Source: Sphingomonas sp. SRS2 (GTDB taxonomy: Bacteria > Pseudomonadota > Alphaproteobacteria > Sphingomonadales > Sphingomonadaceae). From it: a stretch of DNA of 64,000 bases. The notes under the pieces are model-generated. The model did no database searches. It had not been told where the DNA came from and worked only from the letters and a program-made list of their open reading frames with translations. Where the stretch lies: assembly GCF_000971055.1 (NCBI RefSeq), contig NZ_LARW01000097.1:1-64000 (forward strand), written 5' to 3'. The position numbers and the translations under genes are program-made. The first letter of the stretch is position 1; the number at the start of each line of letters is the position of its first letter. Shown here piece after piece: positions 17,815 through 25,603 of this stretch.

Positions 17815-18339
17815 TTAACTCTTTTCTTCGATAGCCAATGGCTTCCCATCCGCCCCCGGCAACTGCCGAAGGCCCATTGCGGACAAATCAAGGACCAACG
17901 GGTGCAGCAGCGCCCGAGTGGCGGCACCCCCGCGAGACAAGATTTCGAGGAAATCCTCCTGGTTGGGCTGCCCCAGAGCTAAAGCATTCCAGTAGACCGT
18001 TGATGGTGGCTGGCTTGATGGCTTGGGAAAAACGCGTCTGCCTATCACGCCTGCACCAGCTAGGCGCCCAGCGAGTTCGCACTCGCGATCGCGAAGTGCG
18101 CGTGTTGCCGCCGGTCCCGTCAGACCTGCCAAATCTTCGAATAGCCAAGGAACGATAAGCGCGTAACGCGCTCTCGTATGCAGCACCGATGTGCCGGGGA
18201 AAAACCGGTCTGCATAACTCTGGTGGATTGTCAGAAAGCCGATTTCATCTCTGACGCCTGTGGACTCTTCATCCATCTGCGCCTTCGCGCGCGCCAAGGC
18301 ATCGCGCGAAAGATACGACCACCCCAGCGATGGCTCCAC
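17815..18339 (-). CDS. DUF6361-like protein, probably C-terminally truncated
   Basis: 174 residues from a GTG at 18339. PSLGWSYLSRDALARAKAQM, then DEIGFLTIHQSYADRFFPGT and HTRARYALIVPWLFEDL resemble the N-terminal half of proteins I recall as DUF6361, which are usually about 400 residues. Here similarity fades after PPSTVYWNALALG and the ORF stops at a junction-rich stretch, so the C-terminal half is probably lost. The start lies 14 bp after the hipA-like stop, so the two form an operon; a longer ATG start at 18384 would overlap that gene. Function unknown; the linkage suggests a toxin-antitoxin or defence role. Confidence 0.5.
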   Translation of the reverse strand: MEPSLGWSYLSRDALARAKAQMDEESTGVRDEIGFLTIHQSYADRFFPGTSVLHTRARYALIVPWLFEDLAGLTGPAATRALRDRECELAGRLAGAGVIGRRVFPKPSSQPPSTVYWNALALGQPNQEDFLEILSRGGAATRALLHPLVLDLSAMGLRQLPGADGKPLAIEEKS

Positions 18340-18353
18340 GCCTTGTGGGCGCC

Positions 18354-20222
18354 TCACGCGTTCACCCCGCTGAGGCCAGCGCATCGCTCAACGGTGATGG
18401 CGGTTACTTTATCATGCGCGAACCTAGCAGCTTCAGCCTCACCGGCGAACGCGGGCAGGCACAGCGTTTTGGCGCGCCCGGACAATCGCCCGGCAAGTTC
18501 GCTCATAGCCACCTCGGCGTCACCGACCGTCAGACCAATCGTCCGCGCCAGCGCCAGGAAATCCTGCCGCGTCAGCCGATCATCCTTGCCGTTTAACTTC
18601 AACGCCATCCGGTCACCGCCAAGTCCCGGAAAGACACGCGTGGTGACGGCGTCATAGAGCGGCGCGAAACGCACACTCGTAAAGGCCTTAGCACCTGGGG
18701 CAGCCGTCTTGAGCATCGCGAGGTTCTTCAAGTGCATATCGCCGTCGGCAATTAGCCAGGCGAAGACCGCACGGCGGAACAGGATGTCTAGGTCGGCGAC
18801 CGGATCGGTCGAAAGCGGGCGCAGACCCCGAGCCATGCGCTCAATCGTGCCATCATATTTCGCCGCAGCCGGTAAGTCCAAAATGGAGCAAAAGTCCTCC
18901 AGCGCCAGACGTCGCTGATCCGTTGGCCCGCGACGAATATCGAACCGCTCGACGACTAGTGCAGGCGACATGCCGTCGGGCATTTCCAGCAGCGCGGCAT
19001 CGGGCACATCGAACCCGGCCGAGCGGCCGAGCTCCAGGCAAAGCCACTCGACGACCGGCAACGTCTCGAAGCCCGCCGTGCCGGCGGGCTTGAGGATATG
19101 GGTGAACGGCTGATCAATGGCCGGAACGAGGGCGCCATCAGGCATCAGGCTCATTGGCGCCTTGATCTGGACGCCTGACAGGCGCGGTGTTTCCGCGCGC
19201 GCGAAGATGCGCGCCAGGTTCTGCTCGAAGGTCTCCTCAATCTCACCCCGCGCCGGACCGGCGTAGCGGCCGGTGAAGCGACCGGCGTCGACGTATCCAG
19301 CCAGTGTTGTCGTGAGAATGTCGGCAGGCAGCGCTGCCAGTTCCTCTCGACCCTCGACGATGACAATGTTCGACATATATCGCCGTCCGCGCCGGAGCGC
19401 CTCGCGTTCATCGCGTTCGTGGAGAACCTGCGCCAGCCAGCCCTCGGGCAGCAGCGATTCAATGAAGGCCGGCAGCTTGCCCGGCGTGGTTTCGCGCACG
19501 AGAGCCGGTCCCGCTCGACGCCCCGGTTTCCAGCGCCATTCGAATCCATCGTGGGTCAGCCGACCGAGCGGTTCACCGTGCCAGGCGACGAGAAGATCGA
19601 GCGCCGCCTTGTTGACCGGCGCCTTGGCAACGCCCGACTGTGCCAACAGGAAGCGTTCGGCGCCTTCGCCTTCGCGATACCATTCATTCTCACGCGCCAG
19701 CACCCAGACGGCGTCGGCTGCGGCTTGGGGCGTCCCATGCTCCTCCACCAGACGCGCTGCCATCTGCGCGCGCATGTCGGCGGTAACGGCGCTCGCATGT
19801 TCGCTGCGCAGGCGGAACGCTTCGAGAAAACGCTGGCGCGGCGATGAGGCATCGATGCGCGATTCGCCCAGGTCGTCGCCGATAACCGCGATCGCCGTCG
19901 ATGGATGCTTCGGTGCTTCGTTCTGGATGATCTCGAGCGTCCGCAGCCGCGTGCGCTGGTTACGGCGGCCGCTGATGAAGAGGCGTCCGTCCGGCGTGGG
20001 TGCAAGCAGTGCTGCGCTTGCCGACGATAGATAGGCGTTGGGATAGAGATAGTGCGCAATACGGACCGCATGGCCGAGGATCGTCGCCTCGATATCCCCT
20101 TGGTCATCGACGTAAACACCGCGTACGAGCTGGACTAACTCACCGACCTGCGCGCGTTGATGCGCACGTTTGGCGTCGATCGTCTCACCGACCAAATGAA
20201 GAGCCATAGGATTATCTCGCAT
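18354..20222 (-). CDS. AbiEi antitoxin domain fused to HipA-type kinase
   Basis: 622 residues, against ~400-440 for ordinary HipA. Residues ~5-200 look like an AbiEi-type domain: a winged helix ending GELVQLVRGVYVDD and a region YPNAYLSSASAALL ... GRLFISGRRN. From ~205 a HipA N-subdomain follows (VAWHGEPLGRLTHDG, LPAFIESLLPEGWL), then the kinase: RLSGVQIKA (348-356), FTHILKP lysine (~377), catalytic DGDMHLKN (493-500) and metal-binding LYD (~524), so it looks catalytically intact. HipA kinases phosphorylate aminoacyl-tRNA synthetases or other targets. No hipB-like gene is adjacent, so the AbiEi part may act as built-in antitoxin and repressor. ATG 20222 lies inside a palindromic operator; ATG 20207 is the alternative, and neither has a Shine-Dalgarno sequence. 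Confidence 0.85.
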   Translation of the reverse strand: MRDNPMALHLVGETIDAKRAHQRAQVGELVQLVRGVYVDDQGDIEATILGHAVRIAHYLYPNAYLSSASAALLAPTPDGRLFISGRRNQRTRLRTLEIIQNEAPKHPSTAIAVIGDDLGESRIDASSPRQRFLEAFRLRSEHASAVTADMRAQMAARLVEEHGTPQAAADAVWVLARENEWYREGEGAERFLLAQSGVAKAPVNKAALDLLVAWHGEPLGRLTHDGFEWRWKPGRRAGPALVRETTPGKLPAFIESLLPEGWLAQVLHERDEREALRRGRRYMSNIVIVEGREELAALPADILTTTLAGYVDAGRFTGRYAGPARGEIEETFEQNLARIFARAETPRLSGVQIKAPMSLMPDGALVPAIDQPFTHILKPAGTAGFETLPVVEWLCLELGRSAGFDVPDAALLEMPDGMSPALVVERFDIRRGPTDQRRLALEDFCSILDLPAAAKYDGTIERMARGLRPLSTDPVADLDILFRRAVFAWLIADGDMHLKNLAMLKTAAPGAKAFTSVRFAPLYDAVTTRVFPGLGGDRMALKLNGKDDRLTRQDFLALARTIGLTVGDAEVAMSELAGRLSGRAKTLCLPAFAGEAEAARFAHDKVTAITVERCAGLSGVNA

Positions 20223-20241
20223 CTCAGATGCGCGTTAATCC
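20209..20241. promoter_or_regulatory. 33-bp palindromic operator, proximal copy
   Basis: An imperfect palindrome centred on 20225 with core GCATCT-C-AGATGC and outer arms ATTATCTC / GCGTTAAT. It covers the predicted -10 box (GATTAA, 20240-20235), the transcription start zone and the first possible start codon of the hipA-like gene. Its reverse complement nearly matches the distal copy. Confidence 0.75.
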
Positions 20242-20263
20242 CACGATTCGGCTTCGCGTGCAA
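20235..20263 (-). promoter_or_regulatory. Predicted promoter of the AbiEi-HipA gene
   Basis: Read leftwards: TTGCAC (20263-20258), 17-bp spacer, GATTAA (20240-20235), close to the sigma-70 consensus. Transcription would begin near 20228, only ~6 bases before ATG 20222 or ~21 before ATG 20207, giving a leaderless or almost leaderless mRNA. Confidence 0.55.
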
Positions 20264-20296
20264 GAATTATCGCGCATCTGAGATGCGAGATAATCC
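20264..20296. promoter_or_regulatory. 33-bp palindromic operator, distal copy
   Basis: Palindrome centred on 20280 with core GCATCT-G-AGATGC and arms ATTATCGC / GAGATAAT, in opposite orientation to the proximal copy and 55 bp centre to centre. It ends one base before the -35 box, so the two copies enclose the promoter. Confidence 0.75.
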
Positions 20297-20512
20297 CGGC
20301 CCGTGGACCAATTGGAGCGCGCCAACCTTGAATGATCGGCGCGCTCCAGAACAATCATGCCGCGAACGGCACGCAGCCAGCCCTATGGCGACTGGCCTAG
20401 CGGGCTCCGAGCGGGTTCGCCGCCATCCCCGCCACCGCCCTTGATCCGCCCCTCGCGGCGGCTTCTCCGACGGTCCCGGCGCTTCTGGGTCCCGGTCCCC
20501 AATCTTGAACGG
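20297..20512. other. Non-coding gap with a 10-bp inverted repeat
   Basis: No gene is supported in this stretch. GGAGCGCGCC (20314-20323) and GGCGCGCTCC (20338-20347) form a perfect stem with a 14-base loop but no T-run, so it could be an operator or a rho-dependent terminator element for the parB-like operon. Confidence 0.5.
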
Positions 20513-21403
20513 TCAGGGCGTCGTCGATTGATCGAGCGAGGTGGCCTGCACGATGGCGCGGAAATTCTCCAGAAACTCAGGGTGCCGCCCCGCGAGAAAT
20601 CCCTCGATCTCGGGCTTCGCCAGCAGGCGCTCGATAAAGCCGGAAGCCACGACCAGGACCAGCATGTCGTCGCCATAGGAGACCTCAAGCTCCTTATAGT
20701 CCTCGCTCACCGACGCCATCTCCCGTTCGAGACGCCCCATCTGCTCGGCCGACAACCCCGTCGCCTTCTTGAGTTCGTCAGGCTTGTGCAGATCCGATGG
20801 CTTCGAGGTCGCCAGGAGCGCCTTGGCATAACTGACCGTATAATTGTTCGCCGACACCATCAGTTCGGCCACCTCGAGCTGACGGATCGGCTTCATCTTG
20901 CGCAGCTTCTGGAAGGCGTGGTGCCCAACCGGCTTGTCCTTCAGCAGCTCGGCGACATCCCCGCTGATCCCTGCCAGCAAATGCCGGCGCTGGCGGATCA
21001 CCTTCACGTCGACATTGAGCGCGCGCGCCAGCTTTTCCTCCGATACCCCACGATCGAGCGCGCGCACGATCATGTAGTGTTCCTGGATCGTCGCCAGCCG
21101 GTTGACCCGCTTGTTGTAGGTGAAGGACTCGTCGTCGGCGGCGACAACGCAAGGGGCCTCGGTCGCACCAAGAAACCGCAGGGCATCCAGCCGCATGTGT
21201 CCGTCGAGGAGAAGGTAGCTGCCACCTTTCTGGCGCGCGATCGACAGCGGCTCGATCAGCCCGACTTCCGCAACAGATGCCGCGATCCGGCGATATTTGA
21301 CGGACTCACGCACCCCTGCCGGCAGCGCCTTGGTCGCCAAGAGCTCACCGATTGGGAGGGCTAGGATCTTGCGCTCGAAGGCAATTTTGACCGTATCGGA
21401 CAT
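20513..21403 (-). CDS. ParB/RepB-like protein with RepB C-terminal domain
   Basis: 296 residues. A ParB-type N-domain (ILALPIGELLATKALP, GLIEPLSIARQKGGSYLLLD, GHMRLDALRFLG) is followed by a RepB-type DNA-binding region (LRKMKPIRQLEVAELMVSAN, YTVSYAKALLATSKPSDL). Such proteins bind centromere-like sites of plasmids, but no parA is present. The ATG at 21403 lies one base after the stop of the upstream parB-like gene; the slightly longer start is a shadow of it. Probably a conserved partner of the recombinase below, of unknown task. Confidence 0.8.
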   Translation of the reverse strand: MSDTVKIAFERKILALPIGELLATKALPAGVRESVKYRRIAASVAEVGLIEPLSIARQKGGSYLLLDGHMRLDALRFLGATEAPCVVAADDESFTYNKRVNRLATIQEHYMIVRALDRGVSEEKLARALNVDVKVIRQRRHLLAGISGDVAELLKDKPVGHHAFQKLRKMKPIRQLEVAELMVSANNYTVSYAKALLATSKPSDLHKPDELKKATGLSAEQMGRLEREMASVSEDYKELEVSYGDDMLVLVVASGFIERLLAKPEIEGFLAGRHPEFLENFRAIVQATSLDQSTTP

Positions 21404-21404
21404 G

Positions 21405-22289
21405 CTACGCCTTCGTCGGTCCAATCCGCTCGGCCAGTGCGCGCGGCAAGGTGCTCAGCCCCTCCGCTCGCAGCAGCGTCACGAAATGATCGTCGGCCAG
21501 CAGACGCCGCATGGCGTTGGCGACGAACAGCAACCGGCTGCGCGCCAAGGAGGCGCGCTTGATCAGCAGCTTTTGCCGTTCCGTTTCGCGTTGATAGGCG
21601 CGGATCAGGCTCTCCGATGTGACAGGCTTTTGGGTGCGACCAACCCGCGATCCGCGCTTGTGGAGCTGCTTGCCGCTGGTGTTGCGCTGTTCGATGATCT
21701 GCCGGATCGCGAGTACCTGATTGCCCGGGATCGACTTTTCCTCATAGGCCTGCGCCAACGCCTGCTGAACCTCGCCCTCCTTGGCGCGGGCGATCTCCAT
21801 GGCGATCGAATGCGGGATGACGCCGCGCTCGACCGCCGCGATCAGCTTCTCCTCGCCATTGTCGAGCAACAGGCAGATCGCGCTGACATACTCGACCGAG
21901 AAATCGACCTTGGCGGCGATCTCCGGGTGCGAATAGCCCCGGGCGCTCAGCGCGCCGATGGCGTGAACCAGTTCCAATGGGCTGTGCTGGCGCCGCGCAA
22001 GGTTCTCGACCAAGCTCATCACGTAACAATCTTCCTCAGCCGCATCGATCACGATAGCCGGGATTTCGGTCTGGCCGAGCGCGATGAAGGCCTCGAGGCG
22101 ACCCTGACCGCACACGAGGTCAAACCGCGTCTTTCCGGGTCGCTGGCTGACCGTGATCGGCTTCTTCAGCCCGAGATGGGCAATGCTATTCACCAGCTCC
22201 TGGAAGATCCGCTTGTTGCGAACCCGCGGGTTGAGAATGGTGATCAGATCGACCGGCACCGAGCGGATTTCGGGGGGCGGCGCGCTCAT
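21405..22289 (-). CDS. ParB N-terminal domain protein
   Basis: 294 residues. ParB/Spo0J nuclease-like domain: VPVDLITILNPRVRNKRIFQ, GLKKPITVSQRPGKTRFDLV, CGQGRLEAFIALGQTEIPAI and VMSLVENLARRQHSPLE, then a helix-turn-helix (YSHPEIAAKVDFSVEYVSAI). In ParB this fold binds CTP through a GxxR-type motif (GQGR here). ATG 22289 overlaps the recombinase stop as ATGA, so the three genes are translationally chained. Confidence 0.8.
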   Translation of the reverse strand: MSAPPPEIRSVPVDLITILNPRVRNKRIFQELVNSIAHLGLKKPITVSQRPGKTRFDLVCGQGRLEAFIALGQTEIPAIVIDAAEEDCYVMSLVENLARRQHSPLELVHAIGALSARGYSHPEIAAKVDFSVEYVSAICLLLDNGEEKLIAAVERGVIPHSIAMEIARAKEGEVQQALAQAYEEKSIPGNQVLAIRQIIEQRNTSGKQLHKRGSRVGRTQKPVTSESLIRAYQRETERQKLLIKRASLARSRLLFVANAMRRLLADDHFVTLLRAEGLSTLPRALAERIGPTKA

Positions 22290-23181
22290 GCGGCAACCTT
22301 CAGCGGCACGCGGCGCGTCAGATCGAAAAACGCCTCCAGCGTATCGAAGCGGTAGGCATCGAGCAGGATGCCGTTCTCTGGTGCGAGCCGCAGATTCGGC
22401 GTGGCGCCGACGTCCAGCCATGGCAGCAAGTAGTAGTCGTGAATGGCGGCGTTATCTTCCTGCATCCGCGCCACGATGGTGATGCTGGGCCTCAACCCGC
22501 TGTCAAAGCGCACCTTCCAGCGCAGCCCGCCGGCGGGGCTGATGTGGCACCGAGAGATCACCAGCGAGGCCGTGAACTCGTCATTGATATGCAGGAGGTC
22601 GGTGACCGGGTCGCGGCGCACGGTGCCGCCGGCCGCGCCGATATCGGCGATGACCTGCGCCACGACATCGGGATGCAGTGTCCGCAGCGTTCGATTGGTC
22701 TCGATGTAGCGATAGTCCCGCGAGGGGGCGTATATTCGCCAGCCATCGCCCGCTTCATGCTCTTGATGATCGTCGCGCTCAGGCTGCCATCATTCTCGAA
22801 CTGCTCGGCGCAGTATTGAACGGCGATCCCCGCTTCCCGGCAGATGAACTCGTAGTAGGCGCTCTCATCTGCGTCCTGAAACCGGCCCCAGCGGCTCACG
22901 TCATAGACCAGGATCGCCTTGAAGTCGGTCTGACCGCCTCGCACGTCGGCAATGAGCTGCTGAAGCGATAGCCGACCATCGAGCCGAAGGCCGCTCTTGC
23001 CCGAGTCCTCGTAGGTCTTCACGATCTCGAAGCCACGCCGAGCGGCGTATTGGGCGATGATTTCGGCCTGGTTCTCGGTCGAATATTTCTGATGCTCCGT
23101 CGACATACGGACATACTGCGCAGCGCGCACCGGAGGTCGCGGCGATGCTTCAGCAGTGACCGACTCCGATAAGTTCATCAC
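22286..23181 (-). pseudogene. Large serine recombinase with internal deletion
   Basis: The N-terminal catalytic domain is intact (AAQYVRMSTEHQKYSTENQA with the nucleophilic serine, SGKSGLRLDGR, VYDVSRWGRFQDADESAYYE, up to KRAMAGEY). Sequence then jumps, near 22720-22735 and out of frame, to the extreme C-terminus known from ~550-residue relatives (PSRDYRYIETNRTLRTLHPD ... LDAYRFDTLEAFFDLTRR). The DNA-binding zinc-ribbon/coiled-coil middle, about 270 residues judging by relatives, is absent. Catalytic activity on DNA is therefore not expected. The 3' end still overlaps the parB-like start. Confidence 0.8.
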
Positions 23182-23253
23182 ACCGGCTGCTTTCGTTTAG
23201 GCTCCGAGCGGACAGGTTCGACTTCCCACCAAATCTATTGGGAGTCAGGACGA

Positions 23254-23634
23254 ATGTCGTTCTCCGAGAAAGACCGAAAACTTCAGTCGAAAACTGGAAA
23301 CTCTTTTCCGTCGCCCCAGCCAAACGAGCCGCTCGCCGCCGCGATCGCCGCAGCGCTGAAGGCGGAATTCGGCAACACCCCCTCCGCCCACAAGACCGTG
23401 GCGCAGCTCACGCGCTCAAACGAGCGCGCGGTTCGGAACTGGTTCGAGGGCAAAAACAGCCCCAGTGGGGAGAACCTGGTAATCCTGATGCGTCACTCTG
23501 ATCTCGTCCTCCGCACGATGCTCAGCTTGGCGGATCGGCAAGACTTGGTTTTGGCGATCGGTCTGGCGAGCCTGCGACGACAGCTTGTTGACGCCGTCGC
23601 GGCGATCGACGGACTGCCCCTCGCGCCTGACTAA
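23254..23634 (+). CDS. Small helix-turn-helix-like protein of the element
   Basis: 126 residues. A segment AHKTVAQLTRSNERAVRNWF followed by EGKNSPSGENLVILMRHSD has the spacing of an XRE-like helix-turn-helix (second helix NERAVRNWFEG). The N-terminus is polar and the C-terminus a helix (LASLRRQLVDAVAAIDGL). Divergent from the recombinase, so a regulator of element genes is possible. No specific family recognised. Confidence 0.6.
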   Translation: MSFSEKDRKLQSKTGNSFPSPQPNEPLAAAIAAALKAEFGNTPSAHKTVAQLTRSNERAVRNWFEGKNSPSGENLVILMRHSDLVLRTMLSLADRQDLVLAIGLASLRRQLVDAVAAIDGLPLAPD

Positions 23635-23774
23635 GGGCTACGGGACGACAAGAACGACCCCGCCGATTTGTACGCCATTGCCGCCGCGAGCCCTACGCCG
23701 GTGCGTTCGCTCTTTTCATGTCGGGTCTATCGGCTCCAATCGGCATCAGACGCTAATCTCGTTGGAGTAGAGTT

Positions 23775-24065
23775 ATGTCGACGAAATCTGAGGCCCTCAA
23801 AAAGCGGATGATCCGCCGCCATGAGCTTCGGCAGATCGTACCGCTGGCCGACACCACCATCTATGAGATGGAACAGCGCGGCGAATTCCCTCGTCGCTTT
23901 GCGCTCACCCCACGCTGTGTGGTGTGGGATCTGGCCGAGGTCGAAGCCTGGCTGACCGATCGCCTGGCGACAGCCCGGCGATCGCCAATCGACCGGGCGC
24001 CGCATCCCGATGTGCGCAAGCGTAAGGCGCGTCCCGTCAAAGCGCCGGATCAGGCGCGAGCATAG
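23775..24065 (+). CDS. AlpA-family excisionase/regulator
   Basis: 96 residues: MIRRHELRQIVPLADTTIYE, MEQRGEFPRRFALTPRCVVW and DLAEVEAWLTDRLA reproduce the AlpA (MerR-like winged helix) pattern. AlpA proteins regulate or direct excision of integrated elements. The tail (RKRKARPVKAPDQ) is basic. Its 3' end overlaps the convergent integrase gene by 29 bases. Confidence 0.88.
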   Translation: MSTKSEALKKRMIRRHELRQIVPLADTTIYEMEQRGEFPRRFALTPRCVVWDLAEVEAWLTDRLATARRSPIDRAPHPDVRKRKARPVKAPDQARA

Positions 24066-25293
24066 GCATCGAGGGCGGAATCAGGACCGGCACGCGCTTC
24101 TGCCCTGCCACCCAGGCGTCGATGATATCAGACCATTCCTGCATCATATGCCGCCGCTGGTGCTCGTACTCCGCCTTGTTGTAGACGCCGCGCGAGGACC
24201 GCCCATCTTCATGGGCCAGGCACTTTTCGATCCAGTCACTGTTGAACCCCAGTTCGTTGAGCAGGGTCGATCCAGTCCGGCGCAAGTCATGTACCGTGAA
24301 CGGCTCCAGCGGTAAGCCTTCCTTCTGCGCGCGCTCCACGACGGCGTAGGTGACGCGATTGAAGGTAGCCCGGGACATCGGCGCATCCGCATCATACCGA
24401 GACGGCAGAAGGTAGCGCGAGTTGCCCGCGCAAGTCTTCAACGCGATCATGATGTCGAGGCATTGCTGCGAGAGATAGACGTTATGCGCCTTGGATCGCT
24501 TCATGCGCTCCTTGGGGATCGTCCACACGGCGTTCTCGAAGTCCACCTCGTCCCAGACCGCATCCTGCAGCTCGCTCTTGCGCACCATTGTCAGCAGGAA
24601 GAGGCGCATCCCGAGTCGGATCGTTGGCAGCGTCGCCACATGGTCGAGCTGCTTGAGCATCACGCGAATTTCCGTCGGCGACAGCGACCGGTCCTTTGGA
24701 ACGAACGTCGCGATCGAGGCGGGACCGACATCGTCGGCCGGATTGGCAACCTTCTCGCCGTGCAAGATCGCAAACCCGTAGATCTGCTTGAGGATGTCGC
24801 GGACATGGATCGCAGTTGCCGGTGCGCCGCGATCAACGATCTTGCCGCAGTGGGCGCGCAGGTCATCCGGCGTGATTTCTGTCAACAGCCGGTTCTTCCA
24901 GACTGGCAGAAGCTCTCGTTCGAAGATCGAACGCCGCATCGCGCGGGTGCTGTCCGCCATTGGCGCCTTCACCAACCAGCGCTCTCCAAACTCACCGAAG
25001 CTCTTGGCCTCCTTGATCCGGCGTTTGTCGCGTTGTTTTTCCTGGGCCGGAGACCTGCCTTCGAAGACTGCACGTTTAGCGTCGATCGTCGCTTCACGGG
25101 CTCGAGCAAGGGACAAACCGGAGGGACCGTATTTCCCAAGCGTTAGCGTCTCGCGCCGCCCATGCAGCCGGTAGTCCAGCCGAAACGTCAGCGTCCCGGA
25201 GGTTGAGACCTGGACATAAAGGCCGTCACGGTCCGTGACTTTGTAGGCTTTCTCGCGTGGTTTCAGGTTCTTAAGGGCAACATCGGTGAGCAT
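24037..25293 (-). CDS. Tyrosine recombinase integrase (DUF4102 type)
   Basis: 418 residues from ATG 25293 (MLTDVALKNLKPREKAYKVT, the arm-binding DUF4102 domain). The core and catalytic domains show the tyrosine recombinase set: R in LLTMVRKSELQDAVW, H-x-x-R in HDLRRTGSTLL, H in CLAHEDGRSS and the nucleophile in SRGVYNKAEY. It inserts and excises the element; its gene reads away from the guaA 3' end, the usual layout when that end is the attachment site. A longer ATG start at 25350 is possible. Confidence 0.92.
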   Translation of the reverse strand: MLTDVALKNLKPREKAYKVTDRDGLYVQVSTSGTLTFRLDYRLHGRRETLTLGKYGPSGLSLARAREATIDAKRAVFEGRSPAQEKQRDKRRIKEAKSFGEFGERWLVKAPMADSTRAMRRSIFERELLPVWKNRLLTEITPDDLRAHCGKIVDRGAPATAIHVRDILKQIYGFAILHGEKVANPADDVGPASIATFVPKDRSLSPTEIRVMLKQLDHVATLPTIRLGMRLFLLTMVRKSELQDAVWDEVDFENAVWTIPKERMKRSKAHNVYLSQQCLDIMIALKTCAGNSRYLLPSRYDADAPMSRATFNRVTYAVVERAQKEGLPLEPFTVHDLRRTGSTLLNELGFNSDWIEKCLAHEDGRSSRGVYNKAEYEHQRRHMMQEWSDIIDAWVAGQKRVPVLIPPSMPMLAPDPAL

Positions 25294-25313
25294 ACCGACC
25301 TCCTCTACGCAAA

Positions 25314-25459
25314 ATACCGTCAGGCGATTTTCGGCCATTTTCGCCGACATTATCGCTTGATTTACAATGGTTTAGTGCGGAAAAAATACCGTCACTGGCT
25401 TCAATACCTCTGACGGTATCGCTGGATTGGGCCAAGTGCAAGTTTGCCGGATACCGTCA
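25314..25459. repeat. Four ATACCGTCA repeats upstream of the integrase gene
   Basis: The 9-mer ATACCGTCA occurs at 25314-25322, 25386-25394 and 25451-25459, and inverted (TGACGGTAT) at 25411-25419, the middle two forming an inverted pair separated by 16 bases. The spacing between integrase gene and guaA fits arm-type integrase binding sites, or operators of the integrase promoter. The rest of 25294-25585 shows no gene. Confidence 0.7.
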
Positions 25460-25585
25460 CGCATGACGCCAGAGCCAACCGCTGCTCCGCGATTGATCCC
25501 GATAGATAACGTGAGATAATCTTTTTATTTCAATGTGTTGATGGTTAAACGCCGATTGATCGCGATAGCCAAAAATGGCCCCGAA

Positions 25586-25603
25586 TCATTCCCACTCGAT
25601 CGT
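25586..25603. other. Probable attachment site at the 3' end of guaA
   Basis: The last codons of guaA (TIEWE, stop; GAGTGGGAATGA on the minus strand) are a conserved segment where genomic islands with this type of integrase are known to insert. The integrase gene and its repeats start ~125-290 bp outside it. I found no second copy in the window, in line with loss of the other element end. Confidence 0.45.
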
